Assembly: GCA_003697065.1 (NCBI GenBank)
Contig: RFFY01000009.1
Location: 1-12,142, forward strand
DNA from: Actinomyces sp.
GTDB taxonomy: Bacteria > Actinomycetota > Acidimicrobiia > Acidimicrobiales > Aldehydirespiratoraceae
DNA: 12,142 nt
Direction: 5' to 3'
The translations under genes and the position numbers were made by a program. Of the stretch, positions 6,253 through 12,142 are shown piece after piece. Positions within the stretch are counted from its first letter, which is position 1, and every line of letters starts with the position of its first letter. The notes below the pieces were generated by a model. That model worked only from the letters and a program-made list of their open reading frames with translations, was not told where the DNA came from and ran no database searches.

Positions 6253-7075
6253 CATCACCCCGGAGATCGACTACGGGGTCACCCGTGACGGTCTGCTCCA
6301 GCTGAGGCGCCGGTGGCGGCCCGCGACCCCGGCGCGGGCGGCGGTGCTCGTGCTGCACGGCATCGCCGAGCACTCCGGCCGCTACGAGCACGTCGGTGGG
6401 CGGCTGGCCGCCCACGGCTTCGACGTGGTGGCCATCGACCAGCGCGGCTACGGACGCAGCGGTGGCCGGCGCGGTCACGTCGATTCGTGGGACCAGTTCC
6501 TCGACGACGTCGAGGACCAGATGGCCCAGGTACGGAGCCTGGACCTGCCCGTCGTGCTGCTCGGCCATTCGATGGGGGGTCTCATCGCCACCTCCTACGT
6601 GACCGACGAGAGGCCGGCCCCGGATCTGCTGGTGCTGTCGGGGCCCGCCCTGGGCGCCGACGTGCCCTGGCACCTGAGGGTGGCGGCGCCGCTGCTGGGG
6701 ACCCTGTGGCCGACCCTGGTCATCCGTGACGAGGGTGACCCCTCGGTGCTGGCCACCGACCCGGCGGTGGGAGAGCGCTTCTACGCCGATCCCCTCCGGG
6801 TGCCGTACCCCACGGCCCGGCTGGGTCGCGAGCTCCTGCGGGCCATCGCGAAAGCCCGGTCCCGCATCGACCGGGTCACCATGCCGACCCTGGTGGTGCA
6901 CGGGGGCGACGACACCCTGGTGCCCACCGAGGCGTCGGCGATCCTCGAGGACCTGCCCAACGTGACCCGGAGGGTGTATCCCGGTCTGCGCCACGAGGTC
7001 TTCAACGAGCCGGTCGGTCTCGACATCGTCGACGAGGTGGCCGCCTGGATCGACGAGCGCCTCGCCGAGCTCTAG
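6227..7075 (+). CDS. Alpha/beta hydrolase, monoacylglycerol lipase-like (Hydrolase_4 family)
   Basis: This 282-residue alpha/beta-hydrolase fold protein is of the size usual for bacterial monoacylglycerol lipases and lysophospholipases. Oxyanion region: VLHGIAEHSGRY at 42-53. DQRGYGRSGG follows at 71-80, then the nucleophile elbow GHSMGG at 113-118 with Ser115 (bases 6569-6571). The catalytic Asp is in VHGGDDTLVP (Asp229, possibly Asp228), and His256 is in GLRHEVFNEP. All triad parts are in the right order and spacing. No signal peptide or membrane segment is seen, so the protein is probably cytoplasmic or loosely membrane-bound. The likely reaction is hydrolysis of monoacylglycerol or another short ester. 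The ATG at 6227 has GGGAG four bases upstream and lies inside the 3' end of the Nudix gene (26-nt overlap), indicating an operon. It ends 16 bases before the convergent amidohydrolase gene. Confidence 0.9.
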   Translation: MSDTTATPDITPEIDYGVTRDGLLQLRRRWRPATPARAAVLVLHGIAEHSGRYEHVGGRLAAHGFDVVAIDQRGYGRSGGRRGHVDSWDQFLDDVEDQMAQVRSLDLPVVLLGHSMGGLIATSYVTDERPAPDLLVLSGPALGADVPWHLRVAAPLLGTLWPTLVIRDEGDPSVLATDPAVGERFYADPLRVPYPTARLGRELLRAIAKARSRIDRVTMPTLVVHGGDDTLVPTEASAILEDLPNVTRRVYPGLRHEVFNEPVGLDIVDEVAAWIDERLAEL

Positions 7076-7091
7076 CCGACCGTTCGAGCCG

Positions 7092-8825
7092 TCAGGCGGC
7101 GCCGGGCACCGTGACCGTGTCGGTGTCGCGGCCCGAGCGCAGGACCCGACCCGGTAGCTCACCGGTCTCGCGACCCTCGAGCACGGTGGTCACACCGCCG
7201 ACCATCACCCGCTCGATGCCGACCGCCTCGCTCCACAGGCGCGCCGTGCCGCCCGGAAGGTCGTGGCGGAGCTCGACGGGGGTGGCGTCGACGGTCTCGG
7301 GATCGAACAGGACCAGGTCGGCCCGGTAGCCCTCGGCCACCCTCCCCCGTCCCCGGAGGCCGAAGAGGCGGGCGGGAACGTCGGTCAGGTGGTGGATCGC
7401 CTCCTCGAGGCCCATGAGGCGCCGGCCCCGGATGCAGTCGGCGAGCCAGGCGGTGGTGTAGGGGGCGCCGGCCATGCGGTCGAGGTGGGCCCCGGCGTCG
7501 GAGCCGCCGATCATGACGTGGGGATGGCGCCAGGCCTCGGCGCGCAGACGCCAGCTCTCGGCGTCGTCGTCGGTGGGGCCGGGCCACAACACGGTGCGCA
7601 GCTCGTCGGCGATGGCGATGTCGAGAAGGCAGTAGAAGTCGCGGACCCCGCGCTCGCGGGCGATGTCGGCCACCCGCCGGCCCTTGAGCCCCTCGTTGGC
7701 GGGCGAGAAGGTGTCGCCGATGACATAGTCGCCCCAGCCCGTCAGGCGGGCGAACACCCCGGCGTCGGGGGAGGCGGCGCGCAGCTCCATGAAGCGGCGG
7801 ACCTCGGGGTCCTTCAGCTTCTCGATGCGCTCGGGGAGCGGCAGCCCGAGGATGTCGCCCCAGTCCGGCATCATGTTGAGGGCGCAGTAGCGGCCGAAGC
7901 TCATGTTCATCCCCACGAGGATGGGCATGGTGAGCGCCACCACCCGGGCGCCGCGCTCGGCGGCCCGTTCCCCGGCGGCGATCTGGTGGCGGTACTCGTC
8001 GGGCCGGGCCGAGTCGATGGTCAAGACGTTCCAGTTGAGGGGACGCCGGGCGGCCAGCGACATGTCGATCATGAGCTCGATCTCGTCGTCGGTGAAGCCC
8101 TGCATGCAGCCGTCGGTGACCCACTCGAGGGTCGTGCCGGGATGGTCGGCGACCTCGCGGGCGAGGGTGAGGATCTCGTCACGGCCGGCCCAGCGACTGG
8201 GGACGGGCTGTCCGTCCCAGTCGCTGTGGGTGTAGGCCTGGCTGGTCGAAAAACCCATCCCCCCCGCTTCGAGGGACTGGGCGAGCAGTCGCCGCATGGC
8301 CTCGACCTGGTCGGGGGTCGCCTCGTGGCCGACGGCGTCGTCCTTCATCACGACGCGCCGCAGGGCGCAGTGGCCGACGAGGAAGCCGACGTTGACGGCG
8401 ACGGCGCCCTCGAGGCGGTCGAGGTAGTCGGCGAAGCTCCGCCACGACCAGTCGATCCCGTTCTCGAGGGCCTCGAGGGGCATGCCCTCGACCTTCACCA
8501 TCATCTTGCGCAGGTACTCGGCGTCGCTGTCGTCGCCGAGGGGGGCGAGGGTGAAGCCGCAGTTGCCGGCGATGACCGTGGTGACGCCGTGGAGGTTGGA
8601 AGGGGTGGCATGGGGGTCCCAGAAGAGCTGGGCGTCGTAGTGGGTGTGGGGATCGATGAAGCCGGGGGCCGCCACGAGGCCCTCGGCGTCGATGGTCTGG
8701 TGGGCCGGTTCGTCGATGTCGCCGACGGCGACGATGAGACCGTCGCGTATGCCGATGTCGGCGCGGCGGGCCGCCGTGGCGGTCCCGTCGATGACCGTGG
8801 CGTTGCGGATCACGATGTCGAGCAC
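7092..8825 (-). CDS. D-aminoacylase-like amidohydrolase (N-acyl-D-amino-acid deacylase family), divergent active site
   Basis: The product has 577 residues if started at the GTG whose first base is 8825. That start is preferred because AAGGGGGTG (8837-8829) is an almost ideal ribosome-binding site at correct spacing; it overlaps the other GTG at 8831, which would add two residues. The fold is the metal-dependent amidohydrolase barrel with the composite beta-sandwich: N-terminal DIVIRNATVIDG, APGFIDPHTHYDAQ with the metal-binding HxH at H60/H62, GNCGF with C89, and GGSDAGAHLD near 440-449 with the catalytic-type D443. ADLVLFDP near the C terminus closes the sandwich. Known D-aminoacylases have further His ligands in THxR-like and HHK-like segments; here those positions appear as LEWVTDG (about 233-239) and LNWNVLTID (263-271), so metal binding and substrate may differ. 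The family call is firm, but the reaction on N-acyl-D-amino acids should not be assumed. Confidence 0.85.
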   Translation of the reverse strand: MLDIVIRNATVIDGTATAARRADIGIRDGLIVAVGDIDEPAHQTIDAEGLVAAPGFIDPHTHYDAQLFWDPHATPSNLHGVTTVIAGNCGFTLAPLGDDSDAEYLRKMMVKVEGMPLEALENGIDWSWRSFADYLDRLEGAVAVNVGFLVGHCALRRVVMKDDAVGHEATPDQVEAMRRLLAQSLEAGGMGFSTSQAYTHSDWDGQPVPSRWAGRDEILTLAREVADHPGTTLEWVTDGCMQGFTDDEIELMIDMSLAARRPLNWNVLTIDSARPDEYRHQIAAGERAAERGARVVALTMPILVGMNMSFGRYCALNMMPDWGDILGLPLPERIEKLKDPEVRRFMELRAASPDAGVFARLTGWGDYVIGDTFSPANEGLKGRRVADIARERGVRDFYCLLDIAIADELRTVLWPGPTDDDAESWRLRAEAWRHPHVMIGGSDAGAHLDRMAGAPYTTAWLADCIRGRRLMGLEEAIHHLTDVPARLFGLRGRGRVAEGYRADLVLFDPETVDATPVELRHDLPGGTARLWSEAVGIERVMVGGVTTVLEGRETGELPGRVLRSGRDTDTVTVPGAA

Positions 8826-8828
8826 GTC

Positions 8829-8853
8829 CACCCCCTTGTTCCCGGCGAGGATA
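8829..8853 (-). promoter_or_regulatory. Promoter -10 and ribosome-binding site of the amidohydrolase gene
   Basis: On the minus strand TATCCT (8853-8848) fits TAnnnT and would place the transcript start near 8841. AAGGGGGTG (8837-8829) then matches the Shine-Dalgarno sequence at eight of nine bases and lies five bases (from the G run) before GTG 8825. The expected -35 position, around 8871-8876, shows no good hexamer and lies within the left arm of the long inverted repeat. Confidence 0.5.
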
Positions 8854-8859
8854 GACCGC

Positions 8860-8896
8860 CCGTCCGGGATCTGACGATCCGTCAGATCCGGGACGG
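8860..8896. repeat. 37-bp inverted repeat in the divergent intergenic region (probable operator)
   Basis: Arms 8860-8876 and 8880-8896 are reverse complements at 16 of 17 positions (only 8866/8890 fails), around a 3-base centre at 8877-8879. The core GATCTGACG-ATC-CGTCAGATC has perfect 9-bp arms. It lies between two divergent gene starts and covers the -35 region of the amidohydrolase promoter. That is what an operator for a dimeric repressor or activator would look like. No regulator gene is in the window to pair with it. A terminator role is unlikely at divergent starts. The symmetry is seen directly; the role is inferred. Confidence 0.7.
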
Positions 8897-8901
8897 CGAA
8901 T

Positions 8902-8916
8902 CGGGGCTGTGCCCCG
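8902..8916. repeat. Small perfect inverted repeat upstream of the GH3 gene
   Basis: CGGGGC (8902-8907) and GCCCCG (8911-8916) form a perfect 6-bp stem around TGT. It lies six bases after the 37-bp inverted repeat and 29 bases before the proposed GH3 start. It could be a second regulatory site in the same gap, or chance in very GC-rich DNA. The whole 120-bp gap (8826-8945) contains only this, the larger repeat and the two promoters. Confidence 0.3.
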
Positions 8917-8931
8917 GACCCGAGCTCGTGG

Positions 8932-8948
8932 CAGGCTCACCCCTCGTG
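8932..8948 (+). promoter_or_regulatory. Possible leaderless promoter of the GH3 gene (CAGGCT, then GTG start)
   Basis: CAGGCT (8932-8937) followed after 8 nt by GTG (8946-8948) has the same layout and spacing as the TAGGCT-GTG at 980-996, but the first base of the -10 box departs from TAnnnT. No Shine-Dalgarno sequence precedes this GTG, nor the alternative in-frame GTG at 8928. The evidence is weak and rests mainly on the likeness to the other two sites. Confidence 0.35.
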
Positions 8949-11513
8949 AGCACGCCCACCCCCGACGGCCTGCTGGCCGAGCTGACCCTCGACGAGAAGA
9001 TCGCCCTCCTCGCCGGTGCCGACATGTGGCACACCCGCCCCGTCGAGCGCCTCGGCCTGCCCGCCATGAAGGTCACCGACGGCCCCAACGGCGCCCGCGG
9101 CGACGGCCTTCTCGGGACCGGGACCCCCACGGCGTGCGTGCCGTCGGGCTCGGCTCTGGGCGCCACCTGGGACCCCGACCTCGTGCGCCGGGTCGGGGAA
9201 CTCCTCGGTGACGAGGCGCGCGCCAAGGGGGCCCATGTGCTGTTGGCCCCCACCATCAACCTGCACCGCCATCCCCTGGGGGGACGCAACTTCGAGTGCT
9301 ACAGCGAGGATCCCCTCCTCACCGGCCGCCTCGCCGCCGCCTTCGTGCAGGGGGTGCAGTCCCGCGGTGTGGCCACCACCCCCAAGCACCTGGTGGCCAA
9401 CGACTCGGAGTTCGAGCGCAACACCATCGACGTCCACGTCGACGAGCGGACCCTGCGCGAGGTCTACCTCCGGCCCTTCGAGGAGGCCGTCGTCGGTGGG
9501 GGCGCCTGGGGGGTCATGAGCGCCTACAACCGCCTGGGCGGCACCTACTGTTCCGAGCACCGCCACCTCCTCACCACCGTGCTGCGCGAGGAGTGGGGCT
9601 TCGACGGGTTCGTGGTGTCGGACTGGTACGCCGCCCGCTCCACCGCCGCCTCCCTCACCGCCGGTCTCGATCTCGAGATGCCCGGTCCCGGGATCCACTT
9701 CACCCCCGAGCGTGTCCACGCCGCTCTCGCCGCCGGCGAGATCACCGTCGAGGACATCGACACCGCCGTCCGCCGCCTCCTCGTCGCCTACGAGCGCACG
9801 GGGGTGCTCGCCGGTGCGGGCGGGGGCGAGGAGACCGAGCTCGACCGGCCCGAGGACCGGGCGCTCATCCGGGAGGCGGCGGCCGCCGGCACGGTCCTGC
9901 TCACCAACGACGGGACGCTCCCCCTGGACGAGTCGGCGATCACCTCGCTGGCGCTGATCGGGCCCAACGCCTGGCACGCCCGCATCATGGGCGGCGGCTC
10001 CGCCACCGTCGCCGCCTACCGGGAGGTCAGCCCGGTCGACGCCCTCCGGCGCCGGCTCGAGGGGCGGGCCCGGGTCGACTGGGCCCCCGGCTGCGAGATC
10101 GACCGCGTGACCCCGCCTCTGCGCCCGCCCCTGCTCACGGGTCGGGTCACCCTGGAGCTGTGGCCCGGACACGTCGACCCCGCCGACCCCGGCGTGGGAC
10201 CTCCGGCCGCCGTCCTCGAGCGTTCGGGTATGCGGTTCGTGTTCTTCGGGTCGCCGGCGCCGGGCCTGCCCGCCGACGCCTACACCTGGCGGGCCCGGGC
10301 GACGGCCGTCCCCACCGAGTCGGGTCGCCATGCCGTCCGCCTCATCCAGGCGGGGCGCGCCCGGGTCCTCGTCGACGGCGAGGTCCTCGTCGACGGGACC
10401 AGGGGGGAGATCCCCCGCGGCGACGACTTCTTCGGCTTCGCCTCCGAGGAGATGGAGGCGGTCGTCGAGCTCGAGGCCGGCCGCCCGGTCGAGATCGTCG
10501 TCGAGGCGACGAACCGCGACGCCGTGCTGCTCGCCGGCGCCCAGGTCGGCCTCGTGCCCCTGGTCGAGCGCGACCTGCTGGGCGAGGCCGAGGCCCTCGC
10601 CGCCGCCGCCGACGCCGCCGTGGTCGTGGTGGGGACCAACGACGACTGGGAGACCGAGGGGCGCGACCGGGACCTGTTCGAACTCCCCGGAGACCAGCCC
10701 GAGCTCATCCGGCGGGTGGCCGCCGTCAACCCCCGCACGATCGTGGTCGTCAACACGGGGGGCGTCCACGCCCTCGACTGGATCGACGAGCCGGCGGCGG
10801 TGGTGTCGATCGGCTTCGCCGGCCAGGAACTCGGCCATGCCCTCGCCGACGTCCTGTTCGGTGACGTCGACCCCGGCGGGCGGATGCCGACCACGGTCCC
10901 GGCCCGCCTCGAGCACGCCCCCAGCTTCGTCAACCATCCCGGCGAGAACTCCCGGGTCGTCTACGGCGAGAACCTCTACGTGGGTCACCGCTGGTTCGAT
11001 TCCCGCCATCTCGAACCCCTCGTCCCCTTCGGGCACGGCCTGTCCTACACCCGGTTCACGATCGGGGACGTGGCCGTCACCCCCGCGTCGGCCACCGCCG
11101 CCGCTCTCGCTGCCGGTGCCGGGGTGGTGGTCGAGGCCACCGTCACCAACGTCGGCGAGCGGGCCGGAAGCGAGGTCGTGCAGGTCTACCTCGAGGCCGT
11201 GGAGCCCCGCCTGCACCGCCCCCTGCGGGAACTCGCCGGCTTCGCCAAGGTGCACCTCGAGCCGGGGGAGTCCCGGCGGGTGGAGGTCGTCGTCGAGCCC
11301 CGATCCTTCGCCGTGTACGACCCGGGTGACCCCGACTTCGCTCGTCTCCGCACGGGTGGACCCGTCCCCGCGGCCGCCGGCCACGAGCGCCGCCAGGAGG
11401 CGGGCTGGTGGCTCGACCCGGGCCGGTTCCGGCTCCACGTGGGCCGCTCCTCGCGTGACCTCGGCGCCGTCGTCGAGCTCGTCGTGGAGGGCGACGCCGT
11501 GCGGACGGGATGA
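8946..11513 (+). CDS. Glycoside hydrolase family 3 beta-glucosidase-type enzyme with PA14 insert
   Basis: The 855-residue product is about the size of three-domain-plus-PA14 GH3 beta-glucosidases such as that of Kluyveromyces marxianus. Domains in order: GH3 barrel from about 10 to 285, with VTDGPNGARG at 43-52, GGRNFECYSEDP at 112-123, the substrate-binding KH at 147-148, and nucleophile Asp226 in FVVSDW (bases 9621-9623); GH3 C-terminal alpha/beta sandwich, in two parts, about 305-390 and 545-700, with the acid/base Glu in NDDWETEGRDRDLFELPG (Glu569 or Glu571); a PA14-like domain between them at about 395-540; and a fibronectin-III-like domain at about 725-840 (VTNVGERAGSEVVQVYL). It would cleave terminal beta-glucosyl, or possibly beta-xylosyl, residues from oligosaccharides or glycosides. 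No signal peptide is seen, so it probably acts inside the cell on imported sugars, although no transporter is adjacent. The GTG 8946 start follows from the N-terminal family fit and the weak leaderless promoter. Confidence 0.93.
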   Translation: MSTPTPDGLLAELTLDEKIALLAGADMWHTRPVERLGLPAMKVTDGPNGARGDGLLGTGTPTACVPSGSALGATWDPDLVRRVGELLGDEARAKGAHVLLAPTINLHRHPLGGRNFECYSEDPLLTGRLAAAFVQGVQSRGVATTPKHLVANDSEFERNTIDVHVDERTLREVYLRPFEEAVVGGGAWGVMSAYNRLGGTYCSEHRHLLTTVLREEWGFDGFVVSDWYAARSTAASLTAGLDLEMPGPGIHFTPERVHAALAAGEITVEDIDTAVRRLLVAYERTGVLAGAGGGEETELDRPEDRALIREAAAAGTVLLTNDGTLPLDESAITSLALIGPNAWHARIMGGGSATVAAYREVSPVDALRRRLEGRARVDWAPGCEIDRVTPPLRPPLLTGRVTLELWPGHVDPADPGVGPPAAVLERSGMRFVFFGSPAPGLPADAYTWRARATAVPTESGRHAVRLIQAGRARVLVDGEVLVDGTRGEIPRGDDFFGFASEEMEAVVELEAGRPVEIVVEATNRDAVLLAGAQVGLVPLVERDLLGEAEALAAAADAAVVVVGTNDDWETEGRDRDLFELPGDQPELIRRVAAVNPRTIVVVNTGGVHALDWIDEPAAVVSIGFAGQELGHALADVLFGDVDPGGRMPTTVPARLEHAPSFVNHPGENSRVVYGENLYVGHRWFDSRHLEPLVPFGHGLSYTRFTIGDVAVTPASATAAALAAGAGVVVEATVTNVGERAGSEVVQVYLEAVEPRLHRPLRELAGFAKVHLEPGESRRVEVVVEPRSFAVYDPGDPDFARLRTGGPVPAAAGHERRQEAGWWLDPGRFRLHVGRSSRDLGAVVELVVEGDAVRTG

Positions 11514-11553
11514 GGCCCGGCCGCCCGGCAGCGCGGGGACGGCGAGGCCGCTG

Positions 11554-12108
11554 TCACAGGCGGGCCAGGCGGCGCTCGACGCGGTCGAGGAAGGCCCGCC
11601 GGTCGGCGAGCTCGCTGCGATCGACGTCGTAGAGGGCGATCCAGCTCACCCGGGCCAGGGGATGCACCACGGTGCGCAGACCCCGCCGGTACCACAGGCG
11701 TCCGGCGTGACCCTCCACCAGGTTCTGCCAGCGGGGTGAACCATGGGTGGTCACCACGATCACCCGACGGATGTGGCGCAGGCGGCGGGCCGGCAGGGCG
11801 GGAAGGAGACGGTCGAACCAGCCCTTCACGATGGCGGGCAGGCCGCCCCACCAGGTGGGGTGGACGAGGACGAGGGTGTCGGCAGTGGCGAGGGCCTCGA
11901 GATGGCGGGCGAGGACGGGGTCGCCACCGGTGTCGGCGCCCGGTCGGTAGAGGGGGTCGAACCCCTCGGCGTACAGGTCGCAGACGGCGACCTCGTGACC
12001 GGCGCCCTCCAGGGCGGCCCGGGCCCGGTCACGCACCGCCGCCGTGAGGGAGTCGGCGAGAGGGTGGGCGTACACCAGCACCACCCGGCGCCGGGTGGGC
12101 GTCACCAT
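11554..12108 (-). CDS. Flavodoxin-fold NAD(P)H:quinone-type oxidoreductase (Flavodoxin_2 family)
   Basis: The 184-residue cytoplasmic flavoprotein belongs to the group with MdaB, KefF and mammalian NQO1, which use NAD(P)H and bound FAD or FMN for two-electron reduction of quinones or other acceptors. Seen: the first strand and phosphate-binding turn VVLVYAHPLADSLTAAV at 9-25, the CDLYAEGFDPLY segment at 43-54, and the flavin-binding segment HPTWWGGLPAIVKGWFDR at 83-100. The ATG at 12108 has GAGG about eight bases upstream (12120-12117). The gene converges on the GH3 gene with 40 bases between them, in which I find no clear terminator. The region upstream of the start is cut by the window edge, so its promoter and partners are not visible. 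The acceptor cannot be told from sequence. Confidence 0.88.
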   Translation of the reverse strand: MVTPTRRRVVLVYAHPLADSLTAAVRDRARAALEGAGHEVAVCDLYAEGFDPLYRPGADTGGDPVLARHLEALATADTLVLVHPTWWGGLPAIVKGWFDRLLPALPARRLRHIRRVIVVTTHGSPRWQNLVEGHAGRLWYRRGLRTVVHPLARVSWIALYDVDRSELADRRAFLDRVERRLARL

Positions 12109-12142
12109 CGGCGCATCCTCGACTCGACCCGGGTGGCGAAAC

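Noticed and set aside
8860..8896. Reading the long inverted repeat as a transcription terminator
   Set aside because: It lies between two divergent gene starts, where no transcript ends, and has no T tract on either side.
7263..8945. Upstream extension of the GH3 frame across the amidohydrolase gene
   Set aside because: The frame is open but the extra 560 residues are antisense to a well-supported gene and show no GH3-related sequence; the homology begins just after GTG 8946.
8937..11438. Long open frame (833 codons) on the minus strand opposite the GH3 gene
   Set aside because: It mirrors the GH3 gene codon by codon, shows low-complexity G/E/V/D-rich protein with no motif, and is what very high GC coding DNA produces on the opposite strand.
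11514..11553. Terminator between the convergent GH3 and quinone oxidoreductase genes
   Set aside because: Only short stems of 4-5 bp with long loops could be drawn, and none has a T tract, so nothing can be supported.
1..12142. CRISPR array, tRNA or rRNA genes, insertion sequences, att sites
   Set aside because: No regularly spaced repeats, cloverleaf-like sequence, transposase motif or terminal inverted repeats were seen on either strand.

Overview
This is a very GC-rich window of roughly three-quarters G+C. It has dense coding, strong third-position G/C bias, many GTG starts, stop/start overlaps of the GTGA type and leaderless-looking promoters. Together with an actinobacterial-type GlnR box upstream of an ammonium transporter gene, this points to a high-GC actinobacterium, perhaps of the class Acidimicrobiia. 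That placement is an inference from style and gene content, not from a marker gene. I see nine protein genes and no rRNA, tRNA, CRISPR array, insertion sequence or phage gene. Most of the window reads as ordinary chromosomal housekeeping and catabolic sequence.

Left part (1-1770, + strand): the 3' part of a larE-type sulfur-insertion gene runs off the left edge. Its stop overlaps a GTG that opens a 420-codon frame. That frame joins a small conserved-looking N-terminal domain to a class I SAM methyltransferase. A leaderless-type promoter sits inside the frame, exactly at the junction, so the methyltransferase may also be made alone, or the fusion may be a sequencing artefact.

Nitrogen block (1771-5444, + strand): a 144-bp gap carries three GlnR-type half-sites at exact 11-bp spacing, followed by a likely -10 element. 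Then come amtB (ammonium channel) and glnD (PII-modifying enzyme), coupled by a GTGA overlap. The PII gene that usually lies between them in Actinobacteria is absent here.

Middle part (5445-7075, + strand): two GC-rich hairpins follow glnD. A leaderless-type promoter then drives a Nudix hydrolase gene, and a monoacylglycerol-lipase-like alpha/beta hydrolase gene overlaps its 3' end by 26 nt.

Right part (7076-12142): a D-aminoacylase-like amidohydrolase gene on the - strand and a GH3 beta-glucosidase gene with a PA14 insert on the + strand diverge. The gap between them carries a 37-bp inverted repeat that looks like an operator. A flavodoxin-fold NAD(P)H:quinone-type oxidoreductase gene on the - strand converges on the GH3 gene.

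I do not see a clearly new biological system. The items most worth a second look are the GlnR box with the PII-less amtB-glnD pair, the promoter inside the methyltransferase fusion, and the long inverted repeat at 8860-8896.
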